A stretch of DNA of 16,166 bases from SIG440 sp045645485 (GCA_045645485.1 JAZRIX010000043.1:1-16166), one strand, 5' to 3'; shown: positions 1-5,931, counted from the first letter of the stretch. Notes: generated by a model from the letters alone, not told the origin. Translations and numbers: made by a program.

Positions 1-190
1 AACAGACCAATATACCATAAATTTTAAGGGGGTGTCGCGTTAAGCGAGACCTTTCTTAACTGGGCGAATGGATCCAGATCCAGAATTCGTGAAACGCGGG
101 AAAATGCGGTATTGCCGCATTTTCTCCTGTCCGCAGGCGTACTTGTGTACGCCTGCGGTGAGTTTCGCAGATAATTTAAAGGGCTAAAAT
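1..190. repeat. Structured non-coding segment, possible dispersed repeat (partial)
   Basis: This stretch is visibly richer in G and C than the flanking AT-rich DNA and I see no credible gene in it. It holds two clear hairpins. One has 9-bp arms, AAAATGCGG at 101-109 and CCGCATTTT at 115-123. The other has perfect 12-bp arms at 131-142 and 147-158 (CCGCAGGCGTAC) closed by a TTGT loop. A minus-strand open frame at 24-209 runs straight through both hairpins and has a low-complexity, non-globular composition, so I treat it as spurious. The density of inverted repeats and the compositional contrast suggest a repeated intergenic element or a structured RNA. No second copy lies in this window, so the repeat status is inference. 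The element may continue to the left of base 1. Confidence 0.35.
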
Positions 191-196
191 AAAGAA

Positions 197-220
197 AAAT
201 TCGCCTCATTGGGCGAATTT
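197..220 (-). terminator. Rho-independent terminator of the membrane-protein gene at 314-946
   Basis: The arms AAATTCGCC (197-205) and GGCGAATTT (212-220) form a perfect 9-bp stem with a 6-nt loop. Read on the minus strand, the stem is followed by a T-rich run (TTCTTTATTTT). It lies about 95 bases past the stop codon of the minus-strand gene ending at 314. The AT-rich stretch from 221 to 313 between them shows nothing else. Confidence 0.75.
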
Positions 221-313
221 AATCCTTTATATTATATTAAAATAATTAAAAAAAATCTATTTGAAACAGGCTTTATCCCTTTGAACGGTCTGCGCTAAAT
301 GGAGCAGCCACTT

Positions 314-946
314 TTATTTTTCAAGCTTGCTTTCAAAGTATGCCTCTACCGAAAGAGCATTATCACGTTCAGCTACTTTCTTTTCATCTTTATTTATTCT
401 TTCAGCCGCCGCTACTTTCATAAGGTATACTTCTTCACCCTTATAAATCTTCAGCACCTCAGCAGCCTCAGGAATATCACTGAGCAGAATCTTGTTTTCT
501 ATAGCCTCAGGATACACTCTTTCCATATATTCCATAAAAGGCTTGTCCAATATATATAGGAAAAACTCATCTGCCGCCAACTCCAGAGGAATCTTGCTAA
601 GCATGGCCTGCGCTTGCTGGTCAATCATTTTTCCCGTGATATCACCCATATAGAGAGGAATAAAAATATCAACAGACTCATTTCCGTCAATATCTTTCAC
701 CAGGGGCTTCAGACTTTCTGCAAATGCATCCACCGTACCTTGTTCAACACCTCTTGTTGTATAATAAGCAATATCAAGATCATATTTCGGCTTGTTTATA
801 CACTGTGCCGTTCCCCATGCAACAACAACCGCACCAATCGTAATTGCAATCACGTGTGTTCTGTAATAATACCAGAAATGCTTTGCCCGTTCCTTAAGCG
901 GCAAGCCTTTTATCATTTCTTTGACTCTTCTGCCTTCACTGTCCAC
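314..946 (-). CDS. Membrane-anchored protein of unknown function
   Basis: A 210-residue protein I cannot assign to a named family. A basic amphipathic start is followed by one transmembrane helix (about residues 30-50, HVIAITIGAVVVAWGT), then an acidic soluble domain of about 160 residues. An N-in topology is likely, placing the domain outside the membrane. The soluble part begins with a beta-strand-like segment (KYDLDIAYYTTRG) and ends in a charged helical tail. Start choice: an ATG lies nine bases upstream at 955, but the only ribosome-binding sequence, GAGAGG at 956-961, touches that ATG directly. The GTG at 946 has the normal 9-nt spacing, so I prefer it; the ATG start would add three residues (MKK). 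The gene has its own promoter at 977-1006 and a terminator at 197-220, so it is probably monocistronic although it follows the TPR gene on the same strand. Confidence 0.75.
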   Translation of the reverse strand: MDSEGRRVKEMIKGLPLKERAKHFWYYYRTHVIAITIGAVVVAWGTAQCINKPKYDLDIAYYTTRGVEQGTVDAFAESLKPLVKDIDGNESVDIFIPLYMGDITGKMIDQQAQAMLSKIPLELAADEFFLYILDKPFMEYMERVYPEAIENKILLSDIPEAAEVLKIYKGEEVYLMKVAAAERINKDEKKVAERDNALSVEAYFESKLEK

Positions 947-976
947 TTTTTTCATCCTCTCGACTGTAATACCAAA

Positions 977-1006
977 ATAATATCACAAATCCATTTACTC
1001 CGTCAA
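977..1006 (-). promoter_or_regulatory. Sigma-A-type promoter for the gene at 314-946
   Basis: On the minus strand, TTGACG (1006-1001) and TATTAT (982-977) are separated by 18 bases. The predicted transcript would start near 970, leaving roughly ten bases before the GAGAGG ribosome-binding site. Confidence 0.55.
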
Positions 1007-1055
1007 GACAGTAACTGCATTATTCATCATTTTTTTACATATCAATTGGTTACAT

Positions 1056-1811
1056 TCAACGTACAGATATTTCTTTTTTTCTTCTTGCTTCCTCAAGAAT
1101 TTTTTCAACATCTTCTTTTTGCAACACACTGAGAAAGCTGAAATTTTTTTCCAAGGCTTTTTCTATAAGCTCAATTCCTCTTTCATATTCACCCTTCTCC
1201 ACCAAAAGCTGACCGTAACCGTAGTACGGGTCAGGAAAATGAGGGTCTTTTTCAAGAAGCTTCTCATAGATTTCGGCAGCTTTTTCAATATCCCCGTAAA
1301 GCACATAGGCTCTTGCCAGATTCTCATTAATTCCCGCCGAATCAGAGTTATATTCCAAAGCTTTTTTGTTAAATTCAAGAGCCTTTCTTGCGTTGCCCTC
1401 AAGGTTATACAGAAGTCCGAGATTTTCGTACAAAACCGTATCCTTATACTCCTCAAAAACCTCTTCGCTCATTTCAATGGCAAGCTTAAGGTCTCCGCTT
1501 TTCCACTCAGCGATAGCAAGCATAGCCTTTATACGGTTTTTTGCCGCAGGTTTTTTTGCAGACATAGAACCAATGGCAAGAACTTGCTTTGCCAGATCAA
1601 CCTGCCCGTCACGCAAAAGCAACCATCCGTAATACCTGAGACTTTCCGACCCAAGCTTTCCTGTACGGTTTGCAACGGCAAGCCATTTGAGAGCAACCTT
1701 CAGGTCTCTTTTTTTGGCATATTTGCGTTTCCCCACATAAGCAATAATTTCAGCACGCTTGATAAATAATATAGCTATAAGAATCAAAAAAGTAACAAGT
1801 GCAACTATCAT
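1056..1811 (-). CDS. Membrane-anchored TPR-repeat protein
   Basis: A 251-residue protein. The first 17 residues (MIVALVTFLILIAILFI) form a single membrane helix followed by a basic stop-transfer stretch (KR, KRKYAKKRD), so the repeat domain probably faces the cytoplasm. At least three tetratricopeptide repeats are readable near residues 126-155, 160-189 and 194-222, with the usual small and aromatic residues (LGLLYNLEGNARKALEFNKKAL; NLARAYVLYGDIEKAAEIYEK). Degenerate repeats probably extend N-terminally through residues 36-120. TPR domains bind partner proteins; no partner can be named here. The ATG start is preceded by AAAGGA at a suitable distance. The next gene downstream on the same strand is 109 bases away with its own promoter. 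The fold is clear; the role is not. Confidence 0.85.
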   Translation of the reverse strand: MIVALVTFLILIAILFIKRAEIIAYVGKRKYAKKRDLKVALKWLAVANRTGKLGSESLRYYGWLLLRDGQVDLAKQVLAIGSMSAKKPAAKNRIKAMLAIAEWKSGDLKLAIEMSEEVFEEYKDTVLYENLGLLYNLEGNARKALEFNKKALEYNSDSAGINENLARAYVLYGDIEKAAEIYEKLLEKDPHFPDPYYGYGQLLVEKGEYERGIELIEKALEKNFSFLSVLQKEDVEKILEEARRKKEISVR

Positions 1812-1833
1812 ATCAGTTCATCCTTTTGAAATT

Positions 1834-1883
1834 TATAATAATAGTTGGTGAAATGCGTACATATTTCACCAACTATTATTATA
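1834..1883. repeat. Long perfect inverted repeat, hairpin family copy 1
   Basis: Two perfect 21-bp arms (1834-1854 and 1863-1883) flank an 8-nt loop. The inner part reads TAGTTGGTGAAAT, loop, ATTTCACCAACTA. The same architecture with a closely related core is found at 5299-5346. The outer edge of the right arm doubles as the -10 box of the TPR-gene promoter. There is no T-tract on either side, so it is not an ordinary terminator. Confidence 0.8.
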
Positions 1884-1906
1884 ACGAATATTTTCTGAAA
1901 AATCAA
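1878..1906 (-). promoter_or_regulatory. Sigma-A-type promoter for the TPR gene
   Basis: On the minus strand TTGATT (1906-1901) and TATAAT (1883-1878) are spaced by exactly 17 bases. The predicted start near 1871 falls inside the right arm of the hairpin, so the mRNA would begin with most of the inner stem and carry a 5'-terminal stem-loop before the AAGGATG ribosome-binding region. Confidence 0.55.
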
Positions 1907-1945
1907 CCATAATTTTAATATATCTTTTTTTCAGGAAGTGATTGT

Positions 1946-2098
1946 TTGAAGCTCATAAAAATATCCACAAAAAGTCTGCCGGAGGACTATGCAGGTATAT
2001 ACAATGACACAAATAACGAAGTCCCACGCATCGTTCCCTTCTACCGTGAAACCGTACAGACAATCAGGAAAACAAAAAAGAAGAACACTCCCCTTTGA
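1946..2098 (+). CDS. Possible small protein of 50 residues, unknown function
   Basis: An open frame with a TTG start, preceded by AGGAAG (1933-1938) at 7 nt. It encodes a basic, polar 50-residue product starting LKLIKISTKSLPEDYAGIYN and ending in a lysine-rich tail (RKTKKKNTPL). It has no membrane helix or signal peptide and I recognise no family. In favour: the ribosome-binding site, ordinary codon choice, and the otherwise unexplained 300-base gap between two minus-strand genes. Against: short length, non-ATG start, no clear promoter. It could also be the remnant of a longer gene. It converges on the yycI-like gene, stopping 22 bases from it. A longer overlapping frame at 1989-2207 has no ribosome-binding site and runs into yycI. 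Confidence 0.35.
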   Translation: MKLIKISTKSLPEDYAGIYNDTNNEVPRIVPFYRETVQTIRKTKKKNTPL

Positions 2099-2120
2099 AA
2101 CAAGGGAAATGCTCTGTTTA

Positions 2121-2963
2121 TTATTCCTGAATCAGCTTACCATTTCGTGCATCATAATGAAGAATTATTCCCTTGTCTGTCGCAATCTGCCAGACAGGAA
2201 TCGCTAGAATATTACGGTAACTCTCCTCACTTTTTCCGATATAATATCCGGGTTTTATACTAACTATGATATGAGAAAGGTTCTTGTCCAGTTTGTCATT
2301 TGCAGCCATATCAGCAAGCACACTCACCAAGCTGAAGTATGAGCTTTCGCCCCCTACAACTTCCATATTAGAAATAAGGTTTTTACCCGAAACCGCAAAT
2401 ATCCCTTCTTCTGAAACGTCAAAAGAAACATATGCATCAAAAAACTCTGCGTTGTTGTGCTTCACTGTAAAAATTGCTCTTGTACCGTTCTCAACGTAAT
2501 TAAAGCCGTTGAATTCGTATACACTTTGCATCATTCCTATTTTTTCCATTTCGGCACGGCAAAGCTTTTCAATCTTCTTTTCAGAGAAAGCTACCTTTTC
2601 GCCCTGAATCTTTTTTTTGCGAAATCTGAATTCATCTTCTTCAAAAAATAACACTCCTGATTCACTTTCAAAACTACCGTTGCCGTTACTTTTATAGTCT
2701 GCCCCCAGAAAATTCCGAATCATATCATTATCACTGCCAAACATTTTCTCAATATAAAAATTTGCTATGTCCGGCGAATCAGATATTTCAACGCTGTCTG
2801 AAAGATAAATCATATTTTTTGCAAGTACATTTGAAAGATTTTGCTCAATTATCCTTTTTTCTTCATTCCGACTGTTTTTTTCACCCACAAGAACCAGCAT
2901 GAGTAAAATATTTATACCAATCAGAATAAAAATAAATATAGTTTTCATCCTTCTCAGATCCAT
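2121..2963 (-). CDS. yycI: YycI/WalI-like two-component regulatory accessory protein
   Basis: A 280-residue bitopic membrane protein. The N-terminus MDLRRMKTIFIFILIGINIL matches the layout typical of YycI: short cytoplasmic tail, then a membrane helix at about residues 7-26. The rest is extracytoplasmic. The C-terminus (IPVWQIATDKGIILHYDARN) has the W-x-I-x-T-x-x-G...YDA pattern at the end of YycI domains. In Bacillus, YycH and YycI bind the sensor kinase WalK and tune the WalRK system, which controls peptidoglycan hydrolases. Here the start codon directly follows the yycH stop (TAA-ATG) with AGGGGG at 8 nt, so the pair is co-transcribed and probably coupled in translation. Unlike the Bacillus arrangement, no walR, walK or yycJ lies beside it. 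The assignment rests on architecture and motif recall rather than alignment. Confidence 0.7.
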   Translation of the reverse strand: MDLRRMKTIFIFILIGINILLMLVLVGEKNSRNEEKRIIEQNLSNVLAKNMIYLSDSVEISDSPDIANFYIEKMFGSDNDMIRNFLGADYKSNGNGSFESESGVLFFEEDEFRFRKKKIQGEKVAFSEKKIEKLCRAEMEKIGMMQSVYEFNGFNYVENGTRAIFTVKHNNAEFFDAYVSFDVSEEGIFAVSGKNLISNMEVVGGESSYFSLVSVLADMAANDKLDKNLSHIIVSIKPGYYIGKSEESYRNILAIPVWQIATDKGIILHYDARNGKLIQE

Positions 2964-4403
2964 TTATTTTTCCCCCTGAATTCTCCACGTTGCTGAAAGT
3001 TCTTTTTCATCCTCTTTGTACAGATAAACAAGTCTGGCAGAGGTTATATTTTTTATTGACGGATTTGCAAGACTATATCTTTCCACCACTGCCACCGAAT
3101 TGTCACATTCTGTTGTTTCACCCGGTTTTTGTACATTTTTCACCCACATTCTGAGTTCTGTCATAACACCGTCCTTAATTACCGCTGTCAAAGCCGGCTC
3201 ATTATTGAAACTCACTTCTATACCGTCTGCAAAATATCTCATTTCTACAGTAATCAACTGTTTTTCTTCTTCAAAGGGAAACTGAGTTATTCTAAGTGCC
3301 GCCTTTGTGGTTTTGTCAGAAACACCGCACAAGCTGAAAATCTTTTCCGAAAACTGAGATACGCCCGAAATCACCGAGTATGCCATTGAAGTGCTTTGAG
3401 CTGAATTTACAAAAGAAATTCCCTCATTTTCGCCCAATGCTTTATATTCTATCTTTCCCTCAGGTGAAATCGTAAGATTTCCCGTTTCTCCTACAAAAAT
3501 CAAAGAACCTTCATCATTTGCGTACTGTCTCACGGTGTTGGGATTGTATCCGAACAAGCTTATCATACCTGTGGTAAATGCAGTAGGTTTTGTTAAATCA
3601 AAATTTTCCTTATATATATCAGGCAAACTTACAATAACATTATCTACGTTTTTCTTTTCGTTTGAAACAAGCAGATTTGGGTCAAGCTGTGTCTCAGACT
3701 GTTTTTTAGCTTCATTCAGCTCAAAGCCGAACAAATACTTATCCTTTTCAGCATCCTCGCACGCCTTTATTCCCTTTTTTAAAGCCTCAGCCTCTGCAGA
3801 AAAAGCAAATTTTACATAAGCTTCCTTTGCAGCTTCCTTCAAAAAAACGGTAACATCTTTATTGTTATCTTCAGGAACAATCAGCACTTCAGAATATGCT
3901 GATATCTTTTTCTTTAAGCCTGTGTCTTTTGCACCGTAAAACTGTTCCTCAAAAGCTATATTTCTTTTACCAAAAAATTTTACATAAATTCCATTGCCTT
4001 TAAGTGCAGCTTTCCATTGTTCACTGTCGCTTTCAAGCAACTTCTCGGAATCTGCAGAATACAGACTTTTCATAATAGTACCAACATTTTCCGTTATCTT
4101 TTGATAATCAACATTAACCCTTGATATAACCACTCTTTTTTCTCCGCTGAACACCATAATGGTTTCAGGCTCCGAAAGCTCCCAAAAAGTTCTTACCGTG
4201 TTCTTGGTTAAAGGTTCTCCACTCTCACCGCTGACCGTAGTCTTTTTGTTTTCTGCAAAAATTTTACCTATAGAAAACTGTCCCTTGAACAGATTGAAAA
4301 CTAAGCACAACAGAAGAACACAGCAAACAAAGAGAATAACAATACTGATTGTTTTCCCTTTTTCTATCAATATTTTTCTTTCTTCTCTGGTAGGTTTTCT
4401 CAC
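2964..4403 (-). CDS. yycH: YycH/WalH-like two-component regulatory accessory protein
   Basis: A 479-residue protein with a basic cytoplasmic start, one membrane helix (about residues 18-40, ISIVILFVCCVLLLCLVFNL) and a large extracytoplasmic region. The C-terminal third, with SVISGVSQFSEKIFSLCGVS and the final SARLVYLYKEDEKELSATWR, reads like the C-terminal domain of YycH proteins. Size, topology and immediate linkage to a yycI-like gene agree with this. YycH normally works with YycI in the membrane to modulate the WalK kinase. The GTG start at 4403 has AAGGAG at 8 nt. The gene has a leader of about 137 bases with a nested hairpin (4442-4497) and a possible promoter at 4547-4576. It could instead be a lineage-specific envelope protein that only resembles YycH. 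Confidence 0.65.
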   Translation of the reverse strand: MRKPTREERKILIEKGKTISIVILFVCCVLLLCLVFNLFKGQFSIGKIFAENKKTTVSGESGEPLTKNTVRTFWELSEPETIMVFSGEKRVVISRVNVDYQKITENVGTIMKSLYSADSEKLLESDSEQWKAALKGNGIYVKFFGKRNIAFEEQFYGAKDTGLKKKISAYSEVLIVPEDNNKDVTVFLKEAAKEAYVKFAFSAEAEALKKGIKACEDAEKDKYLFGFELNEAKKQSETQLDPNLLVSNEKKNVDNVIVSLPDIYKENFDLTKPTAFTTGMISLFGYNPNTVRQYANDEGSLIFVGETGNLTISPEGKIEYKALGENEGISFVNSAQSTSMAYSVISGVSQFSEKIFSLCGVSDKTTKAALRITQFPFEEEKQLITVEMRYFADGIEVSFNNEPALTAVIKDGVMTELRMWVKNVQKPGETTECDNSVAVVERYSLANPSIKNITSARLVYLYKEDEKELSATWRIQGEK

Positions 4404-4441
4404 CTTGCGGGCTCCTTTCTTCAGTAGAAGTGCATTTCCAG

Positions 4442-4497
4442 AACAAAGCGTCTACGCCGCTAGCCGCGGGCAGCGGTCATAGTAATAACGCTTTGTT
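4442..4497 (-). promoter_or_regulatory. Nested GC-rich stem-loop in the yycH leader
   Basis: Perfect 10-bp arms AACAAAGCGT (4442-4451) and ACGCTTTGTT (4488-4497) enclose 36 bases. Inside is a second stem, CCGCT at 4457-4461 with AGCGG at 4472-4476, in a local run of G and C (GCCGCGGGC) that contrasts with the AT-rich surroundings. It would form in the 5' leader of the yycH mRNA about 40 bases before the start codon. There is no T-tract, so it is not a simple terminator. I do not recognise it as a known riboswitch class. Confidence 0.4.
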
Positions 4498-4546
4498 TGC
4501 ACCTATGCATTTCGGCAAAGCCAAAATTTTTGCACGGGTAATATAA

Positions 4547-4576
4547 ATTTTATTTTTGTATAATAGGAAATTGCAA
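4547..4576 (-). promoter_or_regulatory. Possible promoter of yycH-yycI
   Basis: On the minus strand TTGCAA (4576-4571) and TAAAAT (4552-4547) are separated by 18 bases. The -35 box is the centre of the palindrome at 4553-4594. Predicted transcription start is near 4540. The match is moderate. Confidence 0.35.
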
Positions 4577-4594
4577 TTTCCTATTATGCAAAAA
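4553..4594. repeat. 42-base palindrome
   Basis: The central 28 bases (4560-4587) are a perfect palindrome centred on AATTGCAATT. It extends to 42 bases with a single G:T pair (4559 with 4588). Its right edge shares the A-run that serves as the T-tract of the neighbouring minus-strand terminator, and its middle holds the candidate yycH -35 box. It could be a second, tandem terminator stem, an operator, or an inserted small palindromic element. Confidence 0.6.
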
Positions 4595-4615
4595 GGACGA
4601 CCAAAGGTCGTCCTT
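4590..4615 (-). terminator. Rho-independent terminator of the secreted-protein gene
   Basis: GGACGACC (4595-4602) and GGTCGTCC (4606-4613) form an 8-bp GC-rich stem with a 3-nt loop. On the minus strand this is followed by TTTTT (4594-4590). It lies 28 bases after the stop codon at 4643 and separates that gene from yycH. Confidence 0.85.
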
Positions 4616-4642
4616 GAAATGCTTTGCGACCTAACCAATAAT

Positions 4643-5125
4643 TTAGTCTCTCAAAGATTTGATCAAGTCAATGATTGTATAGTTATATTTTTTTATGTCC
4701 AATTTCATCAACTGAACTTTGTCGTCATTCTCAGCACGTACAATCACGGTGTTGTCACCCTGATTCAACACAATGGTATTTATAAAGAGACCCGATGTAC
4801 CAATTGTGGTTTCAGATGCTCTCCTGATAACCTGTTCACCGCCTTTTGAATCTGCCATTTTTACCTCTGTGTAAAATTTTTGGTAAAGATTCGTGTCCGG
4901 ATTATATCTGTAAAGCGTAACAACTGTACCGCCTTTTCCGTAACCGGATATAGTATAAGCTTCATCAAAAGTAGATTCTTTCTGGTTTTTTGGCTTCGTA
5001 ACAACAACAAGACCTGTTGAGTTTCCGGCTGCATCAACAGACAGAGTTTCAGGAGACGCAAAAACACCGATGTGCGCTGAAAGAAAAACTGCCAAAAATG
5101 CAATAGTCAAAAAAAGCTTTTTCAT
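4643..5125 (-). CDS. Small secreted protein with an Ig-like beta domain
   Basis: A 160-residue protein. It starts with a typical signal peptide (MKKLFLTIAFLAVFLSAHIG), probable cleavage after VFA at residue 23. The mature part of about 137 residues is rich in alternating beta-strand-like segments (TYTISGYGKGGTVVTLYRY; SGLFINTIVLNQGDNTVIVRAENDD). This is the pattern of a single bacterial Ig-like or carbohydrate-binding-like domain, ending in a charged helix (IIDLIKSLRD). There is no catalytic motif and no sortase or lipid anchor, so the product is probably released or wall-associated. The ATG has AAGGAG at 7 nt. It has its own promoter with three response-regulator half-sites (5200-5227) and its own terminator (4590-4615). 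This fits a single-gene envelope-stress transcript next to yycH-yycI. The exact domain family is not certain. Confidence 0.8.
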   Translation of the reverse strand: MKKLFLTIAFLAVFLSAHIGVFASPETLSVDAAGNSTGLVVVTKPKNQKESTFDEAYTISGYGKGGTVVTLYRYNPDTNLYQKFYTEVKMADSKGGEQVIRRASETTIGTSGLFINTIVLNQGDNTVIVRAENDDKVQLMKLDIKKYNYTIIDLIKSLRD

Positions 5126-5183
5126 TTACATTCTCCTTGTATAGATTTGGAACAAAAGGATATAATCCAATTTCCGTATTTTG

Positions 5184-5227
5184 AGTATAACATATGAATG
5201 TTACAAAGGCATTACAGCCACATTACA
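5184..5227 (-). promoter_or_regulatory. Activator-type promoter with three WalR-like direct repeats
   Basis: Read on the minus strand, TGTAAT (5227-5222), TGTAAT (5216-5211) and TGTAAC (5205-5200) are each separated by exactly 5 bases, giving an 11-bp period. All three fit the WalR half-site TGTWAH, and the spacing fits its N5 direct repeat. A -10 box TATACT (5189-5184) follows 10 bases after the last repeat. There is no good -35 box at the normal distance, which is typical of promoters switched on by an OmpR-family regulator. PhoB/PhoP-type boxes also have 11-bp repeats and are the main alternative. The target is the secreted-protein gene at 4643-5125. Confidence 0.65.
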
Positions 5228-5298
5228 TTTTTCTAAAAGATTTCTTCTCTGTTTTATTGCTTCTTAAAGCAATCACTCAATTATTTTTTTTGCGTATT

Positions 5299-5346
5299 AT
5301 ATTAGTAGTCGGTGAAACACATAAGAGTTTCACCGACTATTAATAT
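5299..5346. repeat. Long inverted repeat, hairpin family copy 2
   Basis: Two 20-bp arms (5299-5318 and 5327-5346) with one G:T pair flank an 8-nt loop. The inner part reads TAGTCGGTGAAAC, loop, GTTTCACCGACTA. It has the same core and the same loop length as the element at 1834-1883. It sits immediately upstream of the amidase ribosome-binding site. There is no T-tract, so it is not a normal terminator. From 5228 to 5298 I see only a weak 7-bp hairpin at 5256-5273 and no convincing plus-strand promoter. Confidence 0.8.
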
Positions 5347-5370
5347 GAAATCGAAAGGAGGTTTCATTTT

Positions 5371-5931
5371 ATGAAAATTTTTATTGACCCGGGTCACGGC
5401 GGACCTGATCCGGGAGCCGTGGGCAACGGTGTTACAGAAGAATTTGTTAATCTTAACGTTTCTCTGGAACTGGCAAGACTCCTTCGGGATGCAGGCTATG
5501 ACGTAAGAATTTACCGAACTACAAGCGATGAAAACGTTCTGGAAAACAAAAACGCAGACCTTCGCAACCGTGCCGCACAGGCAAACCAATGGGGTGCAGA
5601 CTATTTTATCAGCATCCACACAAACAGCTCAACACGCCCCGAGGCTCAGGGTGTCGAAGCATATGTATACCGTCTTGGCGGCACATCGGAACGGCTTGCA
5701 CGTTCCATAGTCGAATCAGTATCAGAAGACCTCGGTTCTCAGAACCGTGGAGTAATGCAGGCAAATTTTGCAGTACTCAGGCGCACACAAATGCCAGCTG
5801 TTCTTGTAGAGCTTGGCTATCTCACAAATGCAACCGAAGCCCTGAACCTCAACAGTCCTGCCTGGCAACGTGCCGTTGCAGCATCAATATTCCGTGGAAT
5901 TGTAGATGCAGTTGGACTTCCGCGCCCCTGA
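5371..5931 (+). CDS. N-acetylmuramoyl-L-alanine amidase (Amidase_3 family)
   Basis: A 186-residue zinc hydrolase that cleaves the bond between N-acetylmuramic acid and L-alanine in peptidoglycan. The family's zinc ligands and catalytic residues are all readable: H9 in IDPGHGG, E24 in VTEEFVN, H83 in ISIHTNS and E147 in VLVELGYLTN. The product is a bare catalytic domain. It begins at the first strand of the fold, with no signal peptide, membrane helix or wall-binding domain. This is unusual for a housekeeping amidase and different from the exported sporulation enzyme CwlD. The ATG has a strong AAAGGAGG at 9 nt. The ribosome-binding site sits in the loop of a weak 6-bp stem (5345-5350 with 5362-5367), just after the hairpin at 5299-5346. 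It ends at a shared bidirectional terminator. Function is certain at family level; cell location and role are open. Confidence 0.93.
   Translation: MKIFIDPGHGGPDPGAVGNGVTEEFVNLNVSLELARLLRDAGYDVRIYRTTSDENVLENKNADLRNRAAQANQWGADYFISIHTNSSTRPEAQGVEAYVYRLGGTSERLARSIVESVSEDLGSQNRGVMQANFAVLRRTQMPAVLVELGYLTNATEALNLNSPAWQRAVAASIFRGIVDAVGLPRP

Noticed and set aside
24..209. Minus-strand open frame of 61 residues
   Set aside because: It runs through two strong hairpins, lacks a ribosome-binding site and has low-information composition. Treated as a non-coding structured element.
1034..1054. Second WalR-like box (TTTACA and GTTACA)
   Set aside because: The two half-sites are separated by 9 bases, not 5, and lie at the end of a gene rather than at a promoter with the right geometry.
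614..1132. Plus-strand open frame of 172 residues
   Set aside because: Antisense to the membrane-anchored protein and to the TPR gene end. No ribosome-binding site, and rich in His, Phe, Asn and Cys as expected from a reversed coding strand.
1119..1769. Plus-strand open frame of 216 residues
   Set aside because: Lies wholly antisense to the TPR gene, whose repeats are clear. Composition is that of a shadow frame.
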